From Actinoplanes aureus (lineage in GTDB: Bacteria > Actinomycetota > Actinomycetes > Mycobacteriales > Micromonosporaceae), in contig NZ_JADQTO010000039.1 in assembly GCF_015704865.1 (NCBI RefSeq), positions 1-64,000 on the forward strand: 64,000 nucleotides of DNA, in the 5' to 3' direction. The position numbers and the translations under genes are program-made. This document shows, in pieces, positions 26,679 to 34,575 of the stretch (its first letter is position 1; the number at the start of each line of letters is the position of its first letter). Below the pieces are notes generated by a model. The model was not told where the DNA came from, ran no database searches, and was given only the letters and a program-made list of their open reading frames with translations.

Positions 26679-28837
26679 GATCCTGCCCTCCCCGCCGGGA
26701 CCACCCGGTTCGGGTCGTCCCACAGAAGCGCGACGGTGCGGCCGTAGTGGTCCGGCTTCTCCGCCGCCAGACGCTGCGCCTCGACGCGGATCGCCCGGGT
26801 CTGCGTCGGCAGCAGCGGCGGCTCGGCGATGAGCCGGCGCAGGCCGTCGGTGACGCCGTCGGGCGGTTGCCGCAGCCGCTGGTCCCAGAGGATCACCGGA
26901 ACACCGGCGGCGAGGGCGGCGAACAGCTCCTGGCGGCCCAGCTCGGTGTCCGGTGACTCGCTCAGCACCACCACGACGTACCGGTCGTCGCCGCTCAGAC
27001 CCGCCGACCAGGCCTCCGGTGTCGTGGGTTTGTCCTGGTAGCGGACACCCCAGAGCACCTCGCCGGTGAACGGCTGCCGATCCAGGCGCTCCCAGCGGTT
27101 GACCCACTCGAAGCGGGTGCCGCCGGGCTCGCGCATCCGTTCCAGGCTGCGGACGGCCACCGGGTACCGGATGCAGAGCGGCTGCACCTGGCCCAACCGG
27201 GGCGATGCGGGGTACCACTGCACCGGGAGGTTGAGCAGGCCGGCGGGCAGGACGAACTCGATGCCGGCGGAACCCGACGATCCCGCCTCGGCCCAGACCC
27301 GCTCGGCGTCGGCGACCATCTCACTCACCGCGGCGGCGACCGCCTCGGCGTCACGAAGCGGCACCTGAGTGTCCTTCTCCGGCCGCGGCCCCCAGTGGCC
27401 GGCCATCCCTTGCAGGTACGGCGTGATCCGGCACAGGTTCCGGTCGATCCCGTCGACGTCCATCTCGATGAGCAACAAGGGTCCGGTCCGGGGGCGGTGC
27501 GCCGGTGGACCGGACCCGGGACTCAGCCGCGAGCGCAGGGCCTCGCTGCTGGCGGTCGCGTCGGTACGCCCGATGACCCAGTCCCACAGCTCGGCGGCGA
27601 GCCCGGGATCGCTGTCGCGCAGGGTCTGGCTCAGGCGCGCGAGGAAGAGCATCGCCGGGTGCAGGCCCGACGACGGGTCCGCGTTGAGCCGGGCGAGGCT
27701 GTGGAAGCCCTGCGCCGGGGTGTTCAGCACCTCGGCCGGCGCCTCCGGCATGTGCGGCACGGCCGCCTGCCACACCGGTCCCACCTCCAGCTCGGGCGGT
27801 ACCCGGCCGAGCAGGCTGTCCAGTCGCTTCTGCTCGTCGGCACCCACCAGGGGCCGCGGGCTGATCACCGGCGCGGCGTTGCCCACCGGTGGCGCTGTCT
27901 CGAGCAGCGTCCGGACGTAGGACGCCGCCGCATAGGCGGCATACGCGTGCCACACGTCGTTCTTGCCGGTCAGCTCGCAGTAGTCGACCACGCCGCGAAC
28001 CATGAACCAGGTCTTGTCGATCGCCGCCGTGCTGGTGGCGATCCCGGAGCCCTCCATCTCGATGGCACGCATGTCCGGGTATTCCTGGGCCAGCTCGTCG
28101 CGGAAGTCCTCGTCGACCATGAGGACGTCGCCGGAGCCGATCACTCCGTAGTGGACGCGCGGCCTGTCGTCGGGCGGACCGGAGCGCGGGCGGGGCGGGT
28201 GTTCGGTGGGGGTGCGGCGAACGTAGAGGACGTCCGAGTCCGCCGGGGGACGGGGGAACGCGCGGGCCTGTTCCGTACGATCCGGGTCCAGCCAGCGTTC
28301 CCACCGGCGGTCACCGTCCTCCTCCTCGACTCGCAGCTCGCCGGCCGCCTGCAGCAGCCAGTTGGAGATCAGCCCGGCGCCCTGCCGGCCACGCAGCCGG
28401 GTGGTGCCGTCCTCCTGCCGGACGCTGCGGTAGTTCACGATGCCGTCGAAGGCCACCACGATGTCGCCGAGCCGTACGTGTCGCCCCGGCTGGTTGCGCC
28501 GCGGGATGCCACCGGCGATCCCGGTCATGATCACGGTCTGCAGGTTCGGGAAGGTGCGCAGCATGTTGGCGCAGTGCGTGGCGGCTCGCTGGGTGCCGTC
28601 GCGGGGCAGCGCCAGCAGCGCGACCCGGTGCGGGCGGCGCGGATCACTGCTCGGCAGGGTGCCCACCCGGTAGAGGTTGGGGTCGCCGGGCTCACGGTGG
28701 CGCCGCACCTCGTCGATGAGGGCGGCCATGGCGTGCAATTCGGTCGGGAGTGCGGTGAGGATGCCGACGGTCACCTCGTGCGGCCGCACGTCCCGATCAG
28801 CGGGCAGCGTCTCGTGTGGCGGGGAGGAGGTCGTCAT
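26675..28837 (-). CDS. Nucleosidase (PNP/UDP fold)-VMAP-C fusion
   Basis: A 720-residue protein. The N-terminal part (about 22-330) is a phosphorylase/nucleosidase superfamily domain with GILTALPTELHAM, M104-TGIAGGIP112, the purine-nucleoside motif I259-E-M-E-G263, and D285 in RGVVDY at the position of the catalytic Asp of MTA/SAH nucleosidases. The second half (about 440-715) matches VMAP-C, the C-terminal domain of vWA-MoxR-associated conflict proteins (IEFVLPAGLLNLPVQWY, IRYPVAVRSLERM, RYVVVVLSESP). In known defence proteins this domain order places the enzyme as effector. ATG at 28837 has GGAG eight bases upstream and overlaps the preceding membrane gene by 41 bases; the longer start at 28876 lacks such a site. 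It is coupled to the NB-ARC gene. Confidence 0.9.
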   Translation of the reverse strand: MTTSSPPHETLPADRDVRPHEVTVGILTALPTELHAMAALIDEVRRHREPGDPNLYRVGTLPSSDPRRPHRVALLALPRDGTQRAATHCANMLRTFPNLQTVIMTGIAGGIPRRNQPGRHVRLGDIVVAFDGIVNYRSVRQEDGTTRLRGRQGAGLISNWLLQAAGELRVEEEDGDRRWERWLDPDRTEQARAFPRPPADSDVLYVRRTPTEHPPRPRSGPPDDRPRVHYGVIGSGDVLMVDEDFRDELAQEYPDMRAIEMEGSGIATSTAAIDKTWFMVRGVVDYCELTGKNDVWHAYAAYAAASYVRTLLETAPPVGNAAPVISPRPLVGADEQKRLDSLLGRVPPELEVGPVWQAAVPHMPEAPAEVLNTPAQGFHSLARLNADPSSGLHPAMLFLARLSQTLRDSDPGLAAELWDWVIGRTDATASSEALRSRLSPGSGPPAHRPRTGPLLLIEMDVDGIDRNLCRITPYLQGMAGHWGPRPEKDTQVPLRDAEAVAAAVSEMVADAERVWAEAGSSGSAGIEFVLPAGLLNLPVQWYPASPRLGQVQPLCIRYPVAVRSLERMREPGGTRFEWVNRWERLDRQPFTGEVLWGVRYQDKPTTPEAWSAGLSGDDRYVVVVLSESPDTELGRQELFAALAAGVPVILWDQRLRQPPDGVTDGLRRLIAEPPLLPTQTRAIRVEAQRLAAEKPDHYGRTVALLWDDPNRVVPAGRAGS

Positions 28838-29396
28838 CGGCTGCACTCCATGGTCGGTCCCGGGCGAGATCGGCATTGACGACGATCTGGGTCCCGAGGA
28901 TTACCACCAGCGTAATCTCGACCGCCACTATTACCATTGTCAAGATCGAGCTGGATGCGATCGTCAATCGGGCGGCAATGGCGATCAAACCGGGAACACA
29001 GAATGTCATCAGGTCGGCGCCGAGTTGGATGATCTTCCGGCTTCGCCGCCGGCGGTCGGAACGATGGTTGCTCTCCCATCCGAAGACCGGTGTCTTGCTG
29101 CCCACCAATTCCGTCACGCGCGGCCCCAGGTCGAGCCGGATGTACCGGCCGATCGCCGAGATCTTCTGATCGTTGACCAGGTAGGTCCAGCCCAGGATCA
29201 CGCAGCCCGGAGGCAGCAGCAGAAGAAGATCGGCGATGCGTGCCTGATATGCGCCGACTGCCACGGCCGCTATGGATGCCAGGGTCGCGTACATGAGATT
29301 GTCGCGCGTACCTATCCGGTGTGCCTGTTCGATCTTGAGTTGTTGATACTCGGTGATCAATGGCAGACCCTCGCCGGCGTCATCCCACTTCAACAC
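28797..29396 (-). CDS. Four-helix membrane protein of the conflict operon
   Basis: A 199-residue protein with two hairpins of hydrophobic helices: about 35-50 (MYATLASIAAVAVGAYQ) with 55-72 (LLLLLPPGCVILGWTYLV), and about 125-145 (LMTFCVPGLIAIAARLTIA) with 148-170 (SSILTMVIVAVEITLVVILGTQIVV). A basic cytoplasmic segment HRSDRRRRSRK joins them. No family recognised; the two-plus-two helix plan is reminiscent of SLATT-like membrane effectors, which is only inference. GTG start follows GGAG by six bases. The gene overlaps the downstream nucleosidase gene, which ties it to the same transcript. Confidence 0.75.
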   Translation of the reverse strand: MLKWDDAGEGLPLITEYQQLKIEQAHRIGTRDNLMYATLASIAAVAVGAYQARIADLLLLLPPGCVILGWTYLVNDQKISAIGRYIRLDLGPRVTELVGSKTPVFGWESNHRSDRRRRSRKIIQLGADLMTFCVPGLIAIAARLTIASSSILTMVIVAVEITLVVILGTQIVVNADLARDRPWSAADDDLLPATRDAAR

Positions 29397-29495
29397 GCCC
29401 CGCTCCGTCCGGCCGTGAACAAACGGTGACGTCAGTATCGCTGAATCGGTATATCCACGGATAGTGGGCGCGGGGCGGGCGAATTCGCGGAAATG

Positions 29496-31319
29496 CTACC
29501 GATCTTGGGACAAGTGCATGCCCACCCAGGAGGCGACCTCGGTCGGCGAACGATCGCTGCGGACGTTGCGGTAGACGGCGAGCACCACCTCGGGCCGCTC
29601 CAGCAGGGCGGTGGCGGCCCGGGCCGGCGCCATCGCGTCCGCTTGCAGCGCCAGACCGAGACCGGTCCAGGCGTCGGTGGACTCGGGATCGCGGTCGATC
29701 TCCTCGGCGAAGCCGGTGGCGGCCTTGGCCGGATCACCCGCGAAGAGCGCGAGGTCGGCGTCGGTCAGCGCCGCACCCCAGTCCTCCTCGCGAGCCTGCG
29801 CGTAACAGTCCGGGGCGATCAGGCGGCGGCGGCCCAGGCCGAGGCGGGCGGCCGACCAGTGCCGCATCTCCGGGTCGGGCTGGACATCGGACGGGCCGAG
29901 GTCCAGCTGCTCACCGGAACCGGTCTCCCAGGCGGTGACCAGGGCTTCGACGTCGGCCGGTCGGGGGTGGCAGTGCCGGATCCGCCAGCCGGCCCGGTGC
30001 CCGTCCGCGACCAGTCGCGCGATCCGCCGGGCGTCCTCGTCGAGTTCGTCACCGGACCAGTCGCGCAGCCGCCCGGCGAGCGTCTCGGCGACGCGGCGGC
30101 CGTGCTCGGTCAGATCGCCGGCGTCCAGGGCGGTGCGGAGCCCTTCGGCGGTCTGGCCCGCGGCGTACGCGTACTCGAAGTCGCTGAGCGGACCGCCGGT
30201 GACCGACCGCTGTGCACGCCAGAACTCGGCGATGCCGAAGAACGCGTAGATCCCCTGGAGCAGGCCGCCCGCCGGGCGAGGGTCGTCGCGCCACGGTGCG
30301 TACAGGCGGGGCTGACCGGAGCCGTGGGTCATGGTGAAGAGGTGCATCAGGCCGCCGAGCTTGATGTGCATGAACTCGTGCGCGAGGGAGACGGCCAGGG
30401 TGACCGGGTCGGGCGGCGGCGAACACATGATCGCGCCGAAGGCGTCACCGGTCGAAGCGCTCCGCGTGTCCCAGCCGTCGCCGACCGGGAGGGGCACCAG
30501 CGAGGTCACCCCGGCGGCGAGCGCCTCGGCGAGCGGCCGGTGATGCTCCACCAGTACGGCCCAGGCGTCCCGCAGCAGGTCTGCCCAGCGCTGGAACGCG
30601 ACCGGGCCGAGCCGCGCCGGGGGCACCGGATCGGCGAGATCACGCATCGGGTCGAGATCGTCGAGCCAGACGGTGAGGCGGACGTCGTCACCGACGGTCA
30701 GCTGCCGCAGCGCCCACCAGCCCTCGCCGTCGACGCCGGGAGCCGGGACGGAGATGGTCCGGCCGTCGCGGCGCAGCCAGATGCGGCCGTCCTCGGTGCC
30801 GGCCTCGGCGGTCGCCCACTCGTCGCAGTCGTCGAACCTGGCCATGCCGAACAGCGGCACCATGACGCGCCCGGACCGCAGTGGAACGGTGGTGGTGTAG
30901 GGCTGCCGGGTGGCCGCGGACGCCGCGAGGGCGAGCGCGTGAAGCTGCCCGAAGTCCTGATAGGCCGGAGCCGACCCGGGAGCGCCGCCGCGATGGCGTC
31001 GCAGCGTGTAGGCGAGCCAGGAACCGACCTGTGGATGCCTCAGCACCGCGGCCACCGCGTCCGGGTCGCGTTGCTCCGCGCGCTCCAACGCCTGCCACGC
31101 CTCGCCGATCGGAGTGAGCGGGCCGGTCGTCGTTCTCGGATCCTCGTCGACCGCATCGAGGAACGCGCGCAGCATGACCAGCCGCCGGCTGTGCTCGCTC
31201 GCCCACAACGACCGGACCACCTCGGCGGAGCCGCCGCCGGAGGCGAGTTCCGCGAAAGCACTGTCGGGCAGAGTGATGTGCCGGGGCCTGTTGACCAAGT
31301 CGTCGTCGGTGGGGACCAC
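29496..31319 (-). CDS. Stand-alone HExxH alpha-ketoglutarate-type peptide hydroxylase
   Basis: A 607-residue protein. H314-E-F-M-H318 within SLAHEFMHIKLGGLMHL, followed by RLYAPWRDDPRPAGGLLQGIYAFFGIAEFWR, matches the HEXXH-containing domain that in FxSxx-COOH systems is fused to the C-terminus of radical SAM maturases and is known to beta-hydroxylate RiPP precursors using iron and alpha-ketoglutarate. Here it has no radical SAM part: the N-terminal 300 residues are a separate helical region, and the C-terminal 70 residues (FAGDPAKAATGFAEEIDRDP) look TPR-like. GTG start; AGGAG lies 12 bases upstream, a long spacing. The gene follows the small peptide gene by 57 bases and leads into the membrane-protein gene 99 bases on. 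Confidence 0.85.
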   Translation of the reverse strand: MVPTDDDLVNRPRHITLPDSAFAELASGGGSAEVVRSLWASEHSRRLVMLRAFLDAVDEDPRTTTGPLTPIGEAWQALERAEQRDPDAVAAVLRHPQVGSWLAYTLRRHRGGAPGSAPAYQDFGQLHALALAASAATRQPYTTTVPLRSGRVMVPLFGMARFDDCDEWATAEAGTEDGRIWLRRDGRTISVPAPGVDGEGWWALRQLTVGDDVRLTVWLDDLDPMRDLADPVPPARLGPVAFQRWADLLRDAWAVLVEHHRPLAEALAAGVTSLVPLPVGDGWDTRSASTGDAFGAIMCSPPPDPVTLAVSLAHEFMHIKLGGLMHLFTMTHGSGQPRLYAPWRDDPRPAGGLLQGIYAFFGIAEFWRAQRSVTGGPLSDFEYAYAAGQTAEGLRTALDAGDLTEHGRRVAETLAGRLRDWSGDELDEDARRIARLVADGHRAGWRIRHCHPRPADVEALVTAWETGSGEQLDLGPSDVQPDPEMRHWSAARLGLGRRRLIAPDCYAQAREEDWGAALTDADLALFAGDPAKAATGFAEEIDRDPESTDAWTGLGLALQADAMAPARAATALLERPEVVLAVYRNVRSDRSPTEVASWVGMHLSQDR

Positions 31320-31376
31320 GAGTGTCGGTTGCTCCTGGTTAGGTGGCGGGACGTGCGGTTGCGGGATCAGGAGACT

Positions 31377-31562
31377 TCAGTCGGCGCGCCCGGGCGGACC
31401 CCCGCCGCCGAGGTTGGTCCGTGGGCGTTCGACCTGGTGGAGGACGACGCGGACCGCGGCGGCGAGTTCGCGGCTCCGGTCCGCTCGAAGGTCGCCGAGG
31501 CTGTAACCGGCCAACGAGATCAGCTCGGTCTCGTTGTCGGTGGCGCGGTGCGGCGTGATCAA
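31377..31562 (-). CDS. Candidate RiPP precursor with FxSxx-type leader
   Basis: A 61-residue peptide. Its first two thirds (ELISLAGYSLGDLR, then RSRELAAAVRVVL) follow the leader pattern of FxSxx-COOH precursors: hydrophobic LxxL, S-L-x-x-L-R and a terminal A-V-x-x-V helix. The end is not FxSxx but Gly/Pro-rich: RTNLGGGGPPGRAD. The TTG start is preceded by GAGG at seven bases, and a promoter with TTGACC and TAGGCA lies directly upstream. Its place 57 bases before a peptide hydroxylase supports it as the substrate. Without comparison to homologues the reading frame remains a prediction. Confidence 0.6.
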   Translation of the reverse strand: MITPHRATDNETELISLAGYSLGDLRADRSRELAAAVRVVLHQVERPRTNLGGGGPPGRAD

Positions 31563-31584
31563 TGGAGAACCTCGGCTAGTCGTA

Positions 31585-31614
31585 TGCCTATGGACCGTAG
31601 TGGATTCCGGTCAA
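31585..31614 (-). promoter_or_regulatory. Predicted promoter of the peptide/NB-ARC operon
   Basis: On the minus strand TTGACC (31609-31614) and TAGGCA (31585-31590) are separated by 18 bases, close to the principal actinobacterial sigma consensus. Transcription would begin near 31577, giving a 15-base leader before the TTG at 31562 that contains GAGG. Confidence 0.5.
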
Positions 31615-31911
31615 GATCGGACGATGTATTCACTCTTGCTAGTGCGCGGGTTTGCTGACGGCCGTGCCTTCTCGGTCAATCCGCGCCGGTCGCCGGGGTA
31701 GGTTATACCGGCCGCAGGGGCATGCATCGCGCGCTCACCATGGTCTGTGGACGGCCCTCATGGATGATCATGCCCAGGTCGGAGCCGGTTTTTGATCGAC
31801 CGGGACGAGTCTCCGAAGTCCCGTTTTCAGCACGATGCGCAATTAGCCCTTCGGTTTATCCCACGCAAGTGGGACAAAAATCGCAAAGGATCACTCCGCA
31901 TCGGGTCCGGG
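31615..31911. other. Intergenic region with small hairpin
   Basis: No gene is supported here. Base composition is less GC-rich than the surroundings. CCCAC (31860-31864) and GTGGG (31869-31873) form a short hairpin with loop GCAA, followed on the plus strand by ACAAAAATC and on the minus strand by ATAAACC; it may terminate transcription from the SelO gene. Confidence 0.35.
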
Positions 31912-33330
31912 TCAGGTCCCGCAGAAGGTCTGGAAGCCGTCGCAGAACTCGCGCGGAGCGGGCTCGGCATAGCGCTCCAGGCCCGGCCGCTCGCTGAACG
32001 GCGCGCTCACCACCTCGACCAGCCGGTTCACCGGCTCGAGGTCGCCGGCGGTGGCGGCGGCCAGCGCCTCCTCGACGAGATGGTTGCGCGGAATGAAGAT
32101 CGGGTTCACCCGGTCCATCGCGTCCAGGTCCGGGCCGAGCGCCCGCCAGCGTGCCATCCAGCCGTCAGCCATCGGTGCGGGCGCCGAACCGCGACCAGCG
32201 GCCGCGAGCTCTCGGAAGAACGACGTGTGATCGACCTTCGCCGCCTGCATCGCGGCGACCATCTCGTCGATCAGCTCCCCGCCGTCCGCGTCCGCGGGCA
32301 GGCCGAGCTTGGCGAGCATCCCCGACACCCAGGCCTGCTGGTATTGCGGCCGGAACCGCTCCAGCGCCGAGGTCGCCAGCGCGACCGCCTGCTCCTTGTC
32401 GTCGTGGATCAGCGGTAGCAGCGCCTCGGCGAGGCGAGCCAGGTTCCACTCCGCGATGATCGGCTGGTTGCGATACGAGTACCGTCCCGCGTGGTCGATC
32501 GAGCTGTACACCGTCGCCGGGTCGAAGGCGTCGAGGAACGCGCACGGACCGTAGTCGATGGTCTCGCCCGAGATGGTCATGTTGTCGGTGTTCATCACGC
32601 CGTGGATGAAGCCGACCAGCATCCACCGGGCGATCAGCGACGCCTGCGCGGTCACGACCGCCTCGAACAATCCCAGGTAGGAGTCCGCGTCCGGGTGATG
32701 CCGGGCGATCGCGTGGTCGGCGAGGCGCCGCAGCAGGTCCGGGTCGCCGATCGCCCGCGCGTACTGGAAGCTGCCGACCCGCAGGTGACTGGCGGCGACC
32801 CGGACCAGCACGGCGCCGGGCAGCGCCGTCTCCCGGTACACCGTGCCGCCGGTGCCGATTACCGCGAGCGACCGGGTGGTGGGGATGCCGAGAGCGTGCA
32901 TGGCGCGGCTGATCACGTACTCCCGCAGCATCGGCCCGACCGCGGCCAGCCCGTCGCCGCCACGCGCGAACGGCGTGCGGCCGGAACCCTTGAGGTGCAC
33001 GTCGCGCAGCCCGCCGGCACTGTCGGTGAGTTCGCCGAGCAGCAGCGCGCGCCCGTCACCGAGCCGCGGTGAGTAGCCGCCGAACTGATGCCCGGCGTAG
33101 GCCTGCGCCACCGGCTGCGCGCCGGGCGGCACGCTTTCTCCGATCAGCAGACGTACGCCCTCCGCGCTCGCGAGCCAGCCGGGATCGAGGCCGAGGTCCC
33201 GGGCGAGCGTCTCGTCCAGGACCAGGAGGCGGGGTTCGGGGAACTTCTCGGCCCGCCAGGAGACCGTCAGCTCGGGGAGCTCCTGGGCGAAACGGTTGCC
33301 GAAGGTGATCGGCGGCGCTGCGATGTCCAC
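31912..33330 (-). CDS. selO: SelO/YdiU-family protein AMPylase
   Basis: A 472-residue pseudokinase-fold protein, usual SelO length. The family features are GHQFGGYSPRLGDGRALLLGE, the nucleotide-binding Lys in DVHLKGSGRTPFARGGDG, the metal-binding HGVMNTDNMTISGETIDYGPCAFLD (NxDN and DYG), and the C-terminal Cys in TFCGT at the place of the eukaryotic selenocysteine. Known members transfer AMP from ATP to Ser, Thr or Tyr of proteins in redox stress. GTG start at 33330 with TAGTCT seven bases upstream, a leaderless geometry. Divergent from the winged-helix gene. Confidence 0.95.
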   Translation of the reverse strand: MDIAAPPITFGNRFAQELPELTVSWRAEKFPEPRLLVLDETLARDLGLDPGWLASAEGVRLLIGESVPPGAQPVAQAYAGHQFGGYSPRLGDGRALLLGELTDSAGGLRDVHLKGSGRTPFARGGDGLAAVGPMLREYVISRAMHALGIPTTRSLAVIGTGGTVYRETALPGAVLVRVAASHLRVGSFQYARAIGDPDLLRRLADHAIARHHPDADSYLGLFEAVVTAQASLIARWMLVGFIHGVMNTDNMTISGETIDYGPCAFLDAFDPATVYSSIDHAGRYSYRNQPIIAEWNLARLAEALLPLIHDDKEQAVALATSALERFRPQYQQAWVSGMLAKLGLPADADGGELIDEMVAAMQAAKVDHTSFFRELAAAGRGSAPAPMADGWMARWRALGPDLDAMDRVNPIFIPRNHLVEEALAAATAGDLEPVNRLVEVVSAPFSERPGLERYAEPAPREFCDGFQTFCGT

Positions 33331-33337
33331 CCGCCCC

Positions 33338-33343
33338 AGACTA
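33338..33343 (-). promoter_or_regulatory. Probable -10 (TAGTCT) for leaderless selO
   Basis: On the minus strand TAGTCT is seven bases before the GTG at 33330, and no Shine-Dalgarno is needed. This supports the chosen start. Confidence 0.45.
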
Positions 33344-33387
33344 CGCGGCGCCCGTCGTTCCCCGGTTCGCCCGCCGCCCGGTGCCGA

Positions 33388-33393
33388 TAGGCT
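33388..33393 (+). promoter_or_regulatory. Probable -10 (TAGGCT) for leaderless winged-helix gene
   Basis: TAGGCT ends seven bases before the GTG at 33401, matching the actinobacterial leaderless arrangement. Confidence 0.45.
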
Positions 33394-33400
33394 CGGCCGC

Positions 33401-34564
33401 GTGAGCGCGCCCGCCCGGCTGTCCTGGAACGCGGTGTGCGCCCGGCGGCTGGCCCGGCATCTGCTCGCCGTTCCGGACCCGGACGCCCGCCCGGTCGATG
33501 CCGCCCGCGTCATGTGCGGAGCGCACGCCCAGGTGATGTCCGCGGCCGAGATCTCCATCGCGATGCGCACCGCGGCCGCCACCCGCTCCACCGTCCGGGA
33601 CGCGGTCTGGACCGAGAAGAGCCTGATCAAGACGCGCGGCGTACGCGGCACCGTCCATCTGCTTCCCGCCGCGGACCTGCCGCTGTGGTGCGGCGCGCTG
33701 TCGGCGGTGCCGACCGGCCGGTTCACCCGGGCAGACCCGGCTGGACTGGACGTCGAACAGGCCGACCAGGTCGTCGCCGGCATCGCGGCCGTCCTCGAGG
33801 ACGCGGAGCTGACCGCCGACGAGCTCACCGCGGCCCTCGCCGACCGGGTCGGTGGCTGGGCGGCCGACCCGGTGATGGAGGGCTTCCAGACGGTGTGGCC
33901 GCGCTGGTACCACGCGATGGACGTGGCGATGCACCGCGGGGCCATGTGCTTCGGGCCGGGCCGGGGCCGCAAGGTCACCTACACCGGCCCGGGCCGCTGG
34001 CTGCCGGGCTTCCGCCCGGCGGGCGGTGAGGCCGCGCTCGGCTGGCTGGTCCGGCAATACCTGCATGCGTACGGGCCGGCGACCGCACCGAACTTCGCCC
34101 AGTGGCTCGCGGCGCCACCGGCTTGGGCGGCCTCGCTGTTCACCTCTCTCGGCGACGCCCTGCGCCCGGTGACGGTGCAGGGCGTGACCGCCTGGGAGAA
34201 CGCCGACGATCCCGGCCCGCCGGCCCTCCCGCCGCCGGCGGGCGTGCGGCTGCTGCCGTACTTCGACGGGTACGCGGTCGGCGGCCGCCCCCGCGAGCTG
34301 CTGTTCCCCGGCCCGGCGGCGAAGCGGGCGCTCGCCGGTGGGCAGGCTGGGAACTACCCGGTGCTGCTGGTCGACGGGGTAGTGGCGGGGGTGTGGCACC
34401 AGCGCCGCTCCGGGACCCGGATCGCGGTGACCGTCGAGCCGCTCGACCCGCTCAGCCCGGCGCGGTTGGCCGAACTGGATCACCAGGTGCAGCGGCTCGG
34501 CGAGATCCTGGAGGGCCGTCCGGTGCTGACCCTCGGCCCGGTCACGGTCGGCCCGCACGCCTGA
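33401..34564 (+). CDS. Winged-helix DNA-binding domain protein (HTH_42/AlkZ-like)
   Basis: A 387-residue protein of the winged-helix superfamily that includes AlkZ and YcaQ DNA glycosylases. The N-terminal LSWNAVCARRLARHLL and CGAHAQVMSAAEISIAMR, TRGVRGTVHLLPAADLPLW, and the C-terminal LLPYFDGYAVGGRPRELLFP and PVLLVDGVVAGVWHQRR are characteristic. The catalytic QxQ of AlkZ is represented by HAQ here, so glycosylase activity is uncertain. GTG start from the leaderless promoter. Convergent with the inhibitor gene that ends twelve bases later. Confidence 0.85.
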   Translation: MSAPARLSWNAVCARRLARHLLAVPDPDARPVDAARVMCGAHAQVMSAAEISIAMRTAAATRSTVRDAVWTEKSLIKTRGVRGTVHLLPAADLPLWCGALSAVPTGRFTRADPAGLDVEQADQVVAGIAAVLEDAELTADELTAALADRVGGWAADPVMEGFQTVWPRWYHAMDVAMHRGAMCFGPGRGRKVTYTGPGRWLPGFRPAGGEAALGWLVRQYLHAYGPATAPNFAQWLAAPPAWAASLFTSLGDALRPVTVQGVTAWENADDPGPPALPPPAGVRLLPYFDGYAVGGRPRELLFPGPAAKRALAGGQAGNYPVLLVDGVVAGVWHQRRSGTRIAVTVEPLDPLSPARLAELDHQVQRLGEILEGRPVLTLGPVTVGPHA

Positions 34565-34575
34565 TCCACCGGCCT

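Noticed and set aside
24156..26747. Long plus-strand frame opposite the NB-ARC gene
   Set aside because: Arg/Gln/Gly-rich with no family match; the minus strand has clear Walker and TPR motifs.
22947..31562. Classical FxSxx-COOH system
   Set aside because: The radical SAM maturase and the FxSxx C-terminus are missing, so only a relative of that system is claimed.
29493..31658. 721-codon plus-strand frame opposite the HExxH gene
   Set aside because: No recognisable motif or ribosome site; typical mirror frame in high-GC DNA.
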